64,000 nucleotides of DNA, taken from positions 1-64,000 of the forward strand of contig JAEZYU010000109.1 of the NCBI GenBank assembly GCA_023418915.1. The letters are read 5' to 3'. The stretch is from Bacillota bacterium. Its GTDB lineage: Bacteria; Bacillota; Clostridia; Acetivibrionales; DTU013. Under the pieces are notes generated by a model. It was given only the letters and a program-made list of their open reading frames with translations, was not told the DNA's origin and searched no databases. The translations under genes and the position numbers were made by a program. Numbering within the stretch: the stretch's first letter is position 1; every line of letters begins with the position of its first letter. Shown one piece after another: positions 35,465 to 43,192 of the stretch.

Positions 35465-37909
35465 ATGAAGGCAGTAATTATGGCAGGCGGAGAAGGAACC
35501 AGACTGAGGCCGCTCACATGCAACAGACCCAAACCCATGGTTCCCGCAGCCGGCAGACCTGTTATGGAGCATATCGTCAATCTACTGAAAACGCATGATA
35601 TTTGTGATATAGCTGTTACGCTCCAGTATTTGCCCGATCTTATAAGCGAATATTTTAGCGGCGGCAGATCCTTTGGTATAAGGATGCGGTATTATATTGA
35701 GCAAAAGCCTCTGGGAACTGCAGGAAGCGTAAGGAACGCAGAAGAATTTCTTGATGATACGTTTCTTGTTATCAGCGGAGATGCCTTAACAGACATTGAC
35801 CTGACCGATGCAATCCGATTTCACAGGGAAAGAAATGCAATGGTCACGCTGGTGCTTAAAAGGGTCGATATCCCACTGGAGTACGGTGTTGTTGTTACAG
35901 ATCAAGATGGGCGGATAATTCGTTTTCTTGAGAAACCGGGCTGGGGAGAGGTTTTTAGTGATACTGTCAATACAGGCATATATATTTTTTCACCTGAAAT
36001 ATTCAGATATTATGACAAAGATAAGGTATTTGACTTCAGTAAGGATCTATTCCCGATCCTCATGAAAGAAAATAAGAGAATGTATGGATATATCACAGAG
36101 GATTATTGGTGTGACATAGGCGATATAAATGCATATATACAGGCCAATTATGATATATTGGACAGGAAGGTCAAAGCACATATATATGGACGTGAGATAA
36201 GAGACGGTGTATGGGTCGGCCAGGGAACTACAATAGAAAGGTCGGCTAAGATCGAAGCTCCATGCTATATAGGAGCAAACTGTCATATAAGAGATAATAC
36301 TGTGATTGGAAGCTTTTCCATAATAGGTGACAACTGTGCAGTTGGTGAGCGCAGCAGTATTAAAAAAAGTGTAATATGGAAGAACTCGGCCATAGACAGT
36401 GATGTGCAGCTAAGGGGATGTGTCATATGCAGCCGAACGAATCTAGGGCAGGGTATGTCTGCATTCGAGAATTCTGTAGTTGGTGAGTTTTCAAATATCG
36501 GTGAAAGAACAATTATTAGACCGTCAGTAAAAATATGGCCTGGGAAATTCATCGGGCATAGTATGGAAATAGAGTCCAATGTTGTATGGGGTTCAAAGGC
36601 AGGCAGGCAGATTTTTGGAAACAGAGGCGTTTCAGGTATGATCAACATCGATATGACTCCGGAATTTGCTGCAAAGCTAGGAGCATCCTTCGGCGCAGCT
36701 ATCAAAAGCAAGGGAACGATCGGTGTAAGTTATGACGGGTCTGTTGCAGCATCGATGATAAAGAACGCATTGATATCAGGCTTGCTCTCGTCCGGTGTAC
36801 ATGTAAATAATTATAAAACGCTGCTGTTGCCGGCATTGAGGTCTGCAGTCAGGTTTTACAAGCTGGATGGAGGCATTCACGCAAGCTTGTGCAGCGGAAG
36901 CAGGATGAAACTGTCACTGGATTTTATTGATAGAACAGGAAGCAGTATAGACAGATCACTGGAGAGAAAAATTGAATCGATATTCCAAAGGGATGATTTT
37001 GCAAGGTGTGAAGGCGATTGCCTCAAAGGAATAACAGAGATACCGGGTTTTGGTGACTTTTATCTAAAAAATATAATGAATGATATTAAATCTGGCAGAC
37101 TTGATTTCAAAGTAGCGTTAAGCGGAAAATCAGGATATGTGATCAATACTGTTTCAGGTCTGCTGACGGATTTGAGCTGTACAGTCCAAAGCATAGCTGA
37201 GGTCGAAATCAATGAAGCTGCTGTGCCTGATATTGGACAGTTCTGCAGTTTTGTAAAAAATGGCCGCTTCGATCTTGGTGTATTGATAGAGGATTCATGT
37301 GAAAAAATGCTGCTGGTCGATTCACAAGGCAGGCTTATTACCGAGGATATGTTCATTGCCTTGATCACAATGGTGCTATTCAAAAAAATAGGCGGTGGTA
37401 CTGTGGTCGTACCTGTTTCAGCCAGTCAGGCCATTGACAGGATAGCTGAGGAATATAAGGGTAATGTGATCAGGACCAAGACCTCGCCCAGAGATTTAAT
37501 GGGAAGGCTGCTGGGAAGGGAAGCCAAGGAGGAGCTTCTGGAGCAGTTCACCATGCATTTCGATGCGGCAGCAGGTCTTGTTAAGCTGCTTGATTTCATG
37601 GCACAAAACAAAACAAGCCTGCATGAAATGGTGGACATGCTGCCGGCTATCCATATGCGAAGGCAGGAAGTAGAATGCAGCTGGGATGCAAAGGGCAAGG
37701 TGATCAGAAAAATTATCCAGGAGCATTTCGGAAGCAGGATAGAAACACTCGAAGGCGTAAAGGTCTATAACGACAACGGATGGGTATTGGTGCTGCCGGA
37801 TTCGGAAAGACCTGTCTGCAGTGTCATCGGTGAAGGCTTCAGTGAGGAGTTTGCACAGGAGCTGACCAACATATATGCAAGAAAGGTGAGAGAGATCAGC
37901 CGAAGCTGA
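35465..37909 (+). CDS. NDP-sugar synthase (GMP/GlmU-like) fused to inactive phosphomannomutase-like domain
   Basis: The 814-residue product has three parts. Residues 1-230 are a nucleotidyltransferase with GGEGTRLRPLT at 8-18 and ISGDALTDIDL near 103, typical of mannose-1-phosphate guanylyltransferases. Residues about 245-375 are a left-handed beta-helix. Residues about 380-814 resemble phosphomannomutase, but the catalytic serine loop (usually TASHNP) reads HASLCSG at about 472-478, and the metal loop (usually DGDxDR) reads IEDSCEK. The mutase part therefore looks catalytically dead. It probably makes an activated sugar for the envelope; the product sugar cannot be told. Confidence 0.85.
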   Translation: MKAVIMAGGEGTRLRPLTCNRPKPMVPAAGRPVMEHIVNLLKTHDICDIAVTLQYLPDLISEYFSGGRSFGIRMRYYIEQKPLGTAGSVRNAEEFLDDTFLVISGDALTDIDLTDAIRFHRERNAMVTLVLKRVDIPLEYGVVVTDQDGRIIRFLEKPGWGEVFSDTVNTGIYIFSPEIFRYYDKDKVFDFSKDLFPILMKENKRMYGYITEDYWCDIGDINAYIQANYDILDRKVKAHIYGREIRDGVWVGQGTTIERSAKIEAPCYIGANCHIRDNTVIGSFSIIGDNCAVGERSSIKKSVIWKNSAIDSDVQLRGCVICSRTNLGQGMSAFENSVVGEFSNIGERTIIRPSVKIWPGKFIGHSMEIESNVVWGSKAGRQIFGNRGVSGMINIDMTPEFAAKLGASFGAAIKSKGTIGVSYDGSVAASMIKNALISGLLSSGVHVNNYKTLLLPALRSAVRFYKLDGGIHASLCSGSRMKLSLDFIDRTGSSIDRSLERKIESIFQRDDFARCEGDCLKGITEIPGFGDFYLKNIMNDIKSGRLDFKVALSGKSGYVINTVSGLLTDLSCTVQSIAEVEINEAAVPDIGQFCSFVKNGRFDLGVLIEDSCEKMLLVDSQGRLITEDMFIALITMVLFKKIGGGTVVVPVSASQAIDRIAEEYKGNVIRTKTSPRDLMGRLLGREAKEELLEQFTMHFDAAAGLVKLLDFMAQNKTSLHEMVDMLPAIHMRRQEVECSWDAKGKVIRKIIQEHFGSRIETLEGVKVYNDNGWVLVLPDSERPVCSVIGEGFSEEFAQELTNIYARKVREISRS

Positions 37910-37943
37910 ATACAAAACTATGCATCTGGTTGACATATTCCAC

Positions 37944-37972
37944 TTGAAATAATGGTATATAAAAAGTAGAAT
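37944..37972 (+). promoter_or_regulatory. Possible sigma-A promoter for the DUF881 pair
   Basis: TTGAAA at 37944-37949 and TAGAAT at 37967-37972 are separated by 17 bases, about 40 bases before the first DUF881 gene. The pair could also be read through from the NDP-sugar synthase gene. Confidence 0.6.
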
Positions 37973-38014
37973 TGAGATAAGGAGAACAAGATTGAGCAAG
38001 CAGACGGAGACATT

Positions 38015-38740
38015 ATGAAAAAACCGGCGAGTCGGTATATTTTACTGATAGTTTTTATTTTATTCGGAATAATTATTGCCGTACAGCTTAAAAGCACGCT
38101 TTACGCAAGAAAGATGACCGCTACAAGTACGCTCAGCGTTGACATGCTCAAGGAACAGATAGCTGAGGTCAATAAAGAGGTCGAAGAGCTGAAAGCATCG
38201 ATAGATGAGAATGTAGTGATGCAGAATGATATCATTAGGGAGTATATCACGCTGCAAAACGACGATAAGCTGACGGAAGATTGGGGACTGATCAAGCTGC
38301 ACACAGGTCTGTCAGGTGTGTCAGGTCCGGGGATCACAATAAAACTTGATGATGCTCCTGCACGACAACCTGATACTCCTCTGAAGTGGCTCATCATACA
38401 TGACTATGATGTCAGGACCATACTTAATGATCTCAAGAAGGCCGGCGCTCAGGCGATTGCCATCAACGGCGAAAGACTGGTGCCCATGAGTGAACAGGTG
38501 TGTGCAGGTCCTACTATTCTCATAAACGGCAACAGGCACCCCGTGCCATATATCATTGAAGCGATCGGGGATCCTGATGTATTGTTTAATAGCATTAGTA
38601 CTAGCGCCAAAGTAGCTGAAATGACAGAGTTCAATATCAGGGTCGAAATAAAGAAGTCCAAAGAAATTTTAATTACCAAATTCAGCGGCGCTGACAATCT
38701 GGACAGATATATATCAGGACTGGAGGTAGTCGAGAAATGA
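38015..38740 (+). CDS. DUF881 family membrane protein, first of two
   Basis: The 241-residue product has an N-terminal membrane segment (about 9-28), a coiled coil (about 45-85) and a DUF881 domain with VSGPGITIKLDDA, WLIIHDYDVRTILNDLKKAGAQAIAINGERL and the closing EIKKSKEILITKF. DUF881 proteins (YlxW/YlxX in Bacillus) are usually near cell-division genes. The second copy follows with a four-base overlap. The role is unknown; an extracellular or septal scaffold is possible. Confidence 0.88.
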   Translation: MKKPASRYILLIVFILFGIIIAVQLKSTLYARKMTATSTLSVDMLKEQIAEVNKEVEELKASIDENVVMQNDIIREYITLQNDDKLTEDWGLIKLHTGLSGVSGPGITIKLDDAPARQPDTPLKWLIIHDYDVRTILNDLKKAGAQAIAINGERLVPMSEQVCAGPTILINGNRHPVPYIIEAIGDPDVLFNSISTSAKVAEMTEFNIRVEIKKSKEILITKFSGADNLDRYISGLEVVEK

Positions 38741-39435
38741 AAATCGCACGTAATATAGCGATGATGATAGTATGTATATTGCTGGGGATCATGCTGTCGC
38801 TGCAGTATAAAAGCGTAAATTACAACCAGACAATGGCGAGCCTGGACAACAAAAGGCTTGAGGAATTAAAGGAGGATTTGATAAAGCTCCAGAATCAAAG
38901 AAATGAACTTCAGGAGAGGTACATCAAGCTGGAAGAAGAGAATCAGACCTATGCAAAGGTTAAAGCAGGCGACAGCGAAGCTGTGCAGCAGATACAGAAC
39001 AACCTTAAAAAGGCAAGGATCTTTTCGGGTCTTGAGACAGTCAAGGGAGCCGGGATAATAATCACACTCGACAACAATGAATTTATACATGTGATGGATT
39101 ATGATATTCTCAATATAGTCAACGAGTTGAGAGCCAGTGGTGCTCAGGCGATATCTGTCAACGATGAAAGAGTCGTTGCTATGACGGAAATACGTGAAGC
39201 AGGTCAGTATATAGTAATAAACGGTAAGCAGTTCCGGGCGCCCTATGTGATTAAAGCTATTTCAGATCCTGACGAACTCGAAAGATCAATGACACTGATA
39301 GGAGGCCAACTGGAGTTTCTCACAGAAGAAGTTCAGCTTAATGTGAGTCTGAAGAAATCAGATGAAATAGTGATAAACAAATTTGTAGATGACGGCACAT
39401 CTATAAAGACAGATCTACTGACAGCCGTAGAATAG
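38737..39435 (+). CDS. DUF881 family membrane protein, second of two
   Basis: The 232-residue product has the same layout as the gene before it: membrane segment at about 7-24, coiled coil at about 30-75 and a DUF881 domain with VKGAGIIITLDNNEF, VNELRASGAQAISVNDERVVA and LKKSDEIVINKF. The two products are clear paralogues from an old duplication. The start overlaps the previous stop (ATGA). The small basic protein gene that often follows DUF881 genes is absent here. Confidence 0.88.
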   Translation: MKIARNIAMMIVCILLGIMLSLQYKSVNYNQTMASLDNKRLEELKEDLIKLQNQRNELQERYIKLEEENQTYAKVKAGDSEAVQQIQNNLKKARIFSGLETVKGAGIIITLDNNEFIHVMDYDILNIVNELRASGAQAISVNDERVVAMTEIREAGQYIVINGKQFRAPYVIKAISDPDELERSMTLIGGQLEFLTEEVQLNVSLKKSDEIVINKFVDDGTSIKTDLLTAVE

Positions 39436-39515
39436 CAGATACGAAAACGTAATCAGTGTAATGAAAAGGCAGTGGATTTCTTGCATTGATTGAAAAAGTA
39501 ATCGGTATATTTTCA

Positions 39516-39619
39516 GACCTCCATAATACAAATATATTGAAGGCAAAATCGGCCTTGACTTGAATACCATCGAATGTTGGCATACAAGCCGGGGCTTTTT
39601 TACTTTGTATTTGGAGGTC
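39516..39619 (+). promoter_or_regulatory. Structured leader before pdaA: SD-sequestering stem enclosing a terminator
   Basis: GACCTCCATAATACAAA (39516-39532) pairs with TTTGTATTTGGAGGTC (39604-39619): 16 pairs with one bulged T. The right arm contains the pdaA ribosome binding site GGAGG. Inside lie a terminator hairpin (GCCTTGACTTG 39552-39562 with CAAGCCGGGGC 39585-39595, then seven Ts) and a competing hairpin AAGGC (39540-39544) with GCCTT (39552-39556), which uses the same bases as the terminator's left arm. This arrangement fits an on/off RNA switch. No known riboswitch class was recognised. Pairing is read directly; regulation is inferred. Confidence 0.7.
39552..39602 (+). terminator. 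Intrinsic terminator between the DUF881 pair and pdaA
   Basis: An 11-position stem with one mismatch and two G-T pairs, a 22-base loop with a small inner CCA/TGG pairing, and a T-run at 39596-39602. It ends only 23 bases before the pdaA start, so it either ends the upstream operon or acts as an attenuator for pdaA. Confidence 0.78.
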
Positions 39620-39624
39620 ATTTT

Positions 39625-40653
39625 ATGCTTTTTTATAAATACAAGGATAAGCAAATAAGTATGAAGGTCATAGCTGTATTGCTCATGCTATTCTTAGCAG
39701 GAGCGTGTCTTTCAGGGTGTTCGTCATCAAAAGCTTATGATCTTGCTCTTAGTGATCTTGGAGGTGTGTATGCGAGCAGCTTCAGTGATCTGGATATAGA
39801 AACTGAGATAAGCGGAAAACTCTCTGAAGACGAAGAAACAGAGGATTCTCAGGCTCAGGTAAGCTGGGGCAGGCTGGATGAGGAACATGAAATCGTGTTG
39901 AATAAAGCAGCAGCCAGCGGTGAGATAAGCAACGAACTGCTAAGATGGGGTATTTCAAGAAGGCCGGACAACCTTGTGCCCAAAGCAGATCCCGGTGCGC
40001 CCGGGCTCCTTGCCAAATATGGCAGTGTATGGATAGGAGATACGGAGAAAAGTGTAATATATCTAACCTTCGATGAAGGGTATGAAAATGGGTATACGCC
40101 TGCGATACTCGATACTCTGGTTGCAAATGACGTCAAAGCGATTTTTTTTATAACAGGACCTTATTTGAAAGAACATCAGGATCTTGTCCGAAGAATGGTA
40201 GAGGAGGGTCATACGGTAGGCAATCATACAATACATCATCCCAGCCTTCCAGGATTGGATGACAGCCAGCTGGAGGAGGAGGTGCTTGGACTGGACAGAG
40301 CCTTTAATGAAAAATTTGGACAAAACATGCGATTTTTGCGGCCGCCCAAAGGTGAATACAGTGAAAGGACACTTTCTCTGACCAATAAGCTTGGGTACTG
40401 CAACTTATTCTGGAGCTTTGCATATGATGATTGGTACCGCGATAAAACCAGAGGACCGCAGTATGCGTATGACATCGTCATGCGGAACCTGCACAACGGG
40501 GCGGTTCTGCTGCTGCATGCGGTATCCAGGGACAATACTCAGGCTCTGGACAGCATCATAAAAGGAGCGGCAGAAAGGGGATATTCCTTCGGAGACCCTG
40601 CAGATCTGCTTACATCCGGGAAGGCTGGAGATGGATCTTATGGCGAAGAATAA
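39625..40653 (+). CDS. pdaA: PdaA-like peptidoglycan N-acetylmuramic acid deacetylase (lipoprotein)
   Basis: PdaA-type enzymes remove acetyl groups from muramic acid so that muramic-delta-lactam forms in the spore cortex. The 342-residue product has a lipoprotein signal with lipobox LSGC (C32) and a NodB domain: YLTFDEGYENGYT (D150), HTIHH (H201, H205), RPPKGEYSERTL, and HAVSRDNTQALD near the end. The Glu in TFDEG, where many NodB proteins have Asp, is close to the variant in Bacillus PdaA. ATG at 39625 follows GGAGGTC, which lies in the leader stem. Confidence 0.92.
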   Translation: MLFYKYKDKQISMKVIAVLLMLFLAGACLSGCSSSKAYDLALSDLGGVYASSFSDLDIETEISGKLSEDEETEDSQAQVSWGRLDEEHEIVLNKAAASGEISNELLRWGISRRPDNLVPKADPGAPGLLAKYGSVWIGDTEKSVIYLTFDEGYENGYTPAILDTLVANDVKAIFFITGPYLKEHQDLVRRMVEEGHTVGNHTIHHPSLPGLDDSQLEEEVLGLDRAFNEKFGQNMRFLRPPKGEYSERTLSLTNKLGYCNLFWSFAYDDWYRDKTRGPQYAYDIVMRNLHNGAVLLLHAVSRDNTQALDSIIKGAAERGYSFGDPADLLTSGKAGDGSYGEE

Positions 40654-40978
40654 CGCCGGTGACAAAAAAGAAAAACACAGGAATAGAGATAAAAGCAGTA
40701 CAGATAAAAAGAGGATCAAGGAAAAGTTCACAGAAATGCTTGAGCTTCCAAAGGAATTGGTCTTAGATCGTCCAAAGCTAACTATGATAGGACAGAGAGA
40801 TTTGATGATAGAAAATTACAAAGCAGTTCTGGAATATGGAATAGGACGTATGAGAGTCAAAACAGGGTCCGGTATTGTGAGGATAACCGGGACTGATCTT
40901 ACAATAAGGGAAATAACATCCGAAGATATCATCATATCAGGAACGATCAATACGCTTGAATTTATCGATGCGGGGTGA
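40631..40978 (+). CDS. yqfC: Sporulation protein YqfC
   Basis: The 115-residue product has a very basic N-terminus and the YqfC core: FTEMLELPKELVLDRPKLTMIG, then ENYKAVLEYG and a closing beta-rich part. YqfC is widespread in spore formers and is encoded next to yqfD. The start may be 40631 (GGGAAGG upstream) or 40640 (GGAG upstream); both lie inside the end of pdaA. The function is not known in detail. Confidence 0.92.
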   Translation: MDLMAKNNAGDKKEKHRNRDKSSTDKKRIKEKFTEMLELPKELVLDRPKLTMIGQRDLMIENYKAVLEYGIGRMRVKTGSGIVRITGTDLTIREITSEDIIISGTINTLEFIDAG

Positions 40979-42174
40979 AGCTCTTGTTATTCAGACTGTG
41001 GAATTATCTGCGTGGATATGTTATTATTATAGTCGAAGGTTTTTTCATAGAAAAATTTATTAACATCTGTTCAAGACGGCATATTCTGTTATGGGATGTG
41101 AGGATGCAGAGAGAGCGTCTGGTCACTATGAGAATGACCGTAAAAGGATTCAAACTCATAAGGCCTGTTGCAAGGAAATCCGGATGTAGGGTAAGGCTGC
41201 TGAAAAAAACAGGCCTGCCGTTTGTATTTAATAGATATCGCAGACGGAAAGCGTTTTTTGCAGGAGCTGTTTTATTTATCCTTTTGATTAATTTCCTTGC
41301 ATCCTTTATCTGGAGCGTCGAGATCACAGGGAACAATGAGCTGGGAACAGAATTCATTGAAGATGCGCTTGAAAGGAATGGAATAAGGACAGGAGTTCTT
41401 AAATACCACATAGATACCGACAGTGCTGTTGACAGTATGATGCTCGAAATCGACAGGCTGTCGTGGATCAGTATAAACATAAGAGGTACAAAGGTCAAGG
41501 TAGATGTAAGGGAAAGAAGAGAAATGCCTGAGATCGTACCAAGGCACATACCTTGTGATATCATAGCGCAAAAGGACGGCATGATAAAGCAGGTGATTGC
41601 AAAGGAAGGCATCGAAGCAGTTGGTGAAGGAGATACTGTAAAGAAAGGACAGGTATTGATATCAGGAAGCATCCCTGTGAAGAGCACCGAAAACCAGAGC
41701 AGACTTGTACACGCTATGGGGACTGTAAATGCCAGAACCTGGTATGAGCAGGAGGCACCGGTTATACTGACAAAAACTGAGAGGCTGAGAACCGGAAGAG
41801 TCACTAAAGATAATGTTCTGATACTGTTTTCGTGGAAACTGGATATTATCAGGAAAAAGAATAGGTTTACAAATTTCACAATGGATGAGTCCAGAAAAAA
41901 GCTTTCAATTGGTGAGAATCTGGTATTCCCATTTGAATGGGTTACGGTCAGCTATTATGAAGAAAAAACAGTTGAGGCTCACATTAGTGAAGGGGATGCT
42001 AAAAGAATGGCGGCGGACGAGGCTTACCGCAAAGCCTTAGAACAGGTGCCGGAAGGAGCCGAGATAACAGAAAGAAGCATACGATTCGTCGATCAGGATG
42101 GCATCCTGACTGCAAGGGTCGTTCTGGAATGCATAGAAGATATAGGTATGTCCAAACGGATTGGAGGAAATTGA
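40975..42174 (+). CDS. yqfD: Sporulation protein YqfD
   Basis: The 399-residue product has the usual YqfD length and layout: a basic N-terminal cytoplasmic region, one membrane segment at about 93-113, and a large outer domain with VDVRERREMPEIVPRH and a Gly/Val-rich KEGIEAVGEGDTVKKGQVL hammerhead-like segment. It starts with GTG inside the yqfC stop. yqfC-yqfD-phoH order is conserved in Clostridia. Confidence 0.95.
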   Translation: MKLLLFRLWNYLRGYVIIIVEGFFIEKFINICSRRHILLWDVRMQRERLVTMRMTVKGFKLIRPVARKSGCRVRLLKKTGLPFVFNRYRRRKAFFAGAVLFILLINFLASFIWSVEITGNNELGTEFIEDALERNGIRTGVLKYHIDTDSAVDSMMLEIDRLSWISINIRGTKVKVDVRERREMPEIVPRHIPCDIIAQKDGMIKQVIAKEGIEAVGEGDTVKKGQVLISGSIPVKSTENQSRLVHAMGTVNARTWYEQEAPVILTKTERLRTGRVTKDNVLILFSWKLDIIRKKNRFTNFTMDESRKKLSIGENLVFPFEWVTVSYYEEKTVEAHISEGDAKRMAADEAYRKALEQVPEGAEITERSIRFVDQDGILTARVVLECIEDIGMSKRIGGN

Positions 42175-43140
42175 TTGGACGATTATGAAAAGACAGTGGA
42201 GTTTGAGAATATAGAACATGCAATTATTTTATTTGGTCAATTTGATGAAAACGCAAGAATAATAGAGGATGGCCTAAATGTAAAACTGATTTCCAGAGAT
42301 ACGGAAATAAAGATAACAGGTGTTAGAGACAACATCGAAAAAGCATCTGCCGTTGTTGAAAAGCTGTTATCTATAATAGAACGGGGCGAAGACGTTACAA
42401 GACAAAATGTAAGCTATCTAGTAGACCTGGCTTCCGACGGGATGATGGATAAGATCGGCGAATACCCCGGTGACTATATATGTGTGACGGCCAGAGGAAG
42501 GCAGATAAAATCAAAGACACATGGACAGAAACGTTATGTGAATGCCATAAAAGAAAATACAGTTGTGTTTGGGATTGGTCCTGCGGGCACAGGCAAGACG
42601 TTTCTGGCAGTAGCAATGGCAGTGATGGCTTTCAGGGACAAGCAGGTCAACCGGATCATTTTGACCCGCCCTGCAGTTGAGGCGGGAGAGAAGCTTGGGT
42701 TTCTTCCGGGTGATATGCAAAATAAGGTCGATCCGTATTTGAGGCCGCTCTATGATGCGCTGTATGAAATTATGGGTGCAGAGACATATCAGAAGTATCT
42801 GGAGAAGGGTATGATCGAGATCGCACCGCTTGCATATATGAGAGGACGGACACTGGATGATTCCTTTATTATACTGGATGAAGCCCAAAACACTACACCG
42901 GAGCAGATGAAGATGTTCCTTACACGTATCGGCTTTGGTTCGAAGGCTGTTGTAACCGGTGATATAACACAGGTCGACCTTCCCGGTGACAAAAAGTCGG
43001 GTCTTCGTGAGGTCACAAGAATACTTAGGGATGTAGAAGGTCTTGAATTCATATATTTGACTGGAAAAGACGTTGTCCGCCATGAGCTCGTCCAGAGGAT
43101 CATAAAGGCATATGAGAGGTTTGATTCACGGAAGAGCTGA
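42175..43140 (+). CDS. phoH: PhoH-like ATPase
   Basis: The 321-residue product is a PhoH/YlaK-type P-loop ATPase: an N-terminal KH-like region, Walker A GPAGTGKTFLA, Walker B FIILDEAQNTTPEQMKMFLTR and TGDITQVDLPG. PhoH proteins are linked to RNA metabolism with YbeY, which is encoded two genes downstream. TTG at 42175 follows GGAGG at seven bases and lies right after the yqfD stop. Confidence 0.96.
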   Translation: MDDYEKTVEFENIEHAIILFGQFDENARIIEDGLNVKLISRDTEIKITGVRDNIEKASAVVEKLLSIIERGEDVTRQNVSYLVDLASDGMMDKIGEYPGDYICVTARGRQIKSKTHGQKRYVNAIKENTVVFGIGPAGTGKTFLAVAMAVMAFRDKQVNRIILTRPAVEAGEKLGFLPGDMQNKVDPYLRPLYDALYEIMGAETYQKYLEKGMIEIAPLAYMRGRTLDDSFIILDEAQNTTPEQMKMFLTRIGFGSKAVVTGDITQVDLPGDKKSGLREVTRILRDVEGLEFIYLTGKDVVRHELVQRIIKAYERFDSRKS

Positions 43141-43192
43141 TATGGTACAATTGGCAGCATCTATGATGCTTTGAATAAATCGGATAGGGGGC

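Noticed and set aside
39516..39619. The pdaA leader as a small transposable element with terminal inverted repeats
   Set aside because: Flanking bases do not show a clean target duplication, and the right arm coincides with the ribosome binding site; regulation fits better, though it is not excluded.
41004..41879. 291-codon minus-strand open frame inside yqfD
   Set aside because: It is a shadow of yqfD, without a plausible start region or domain.
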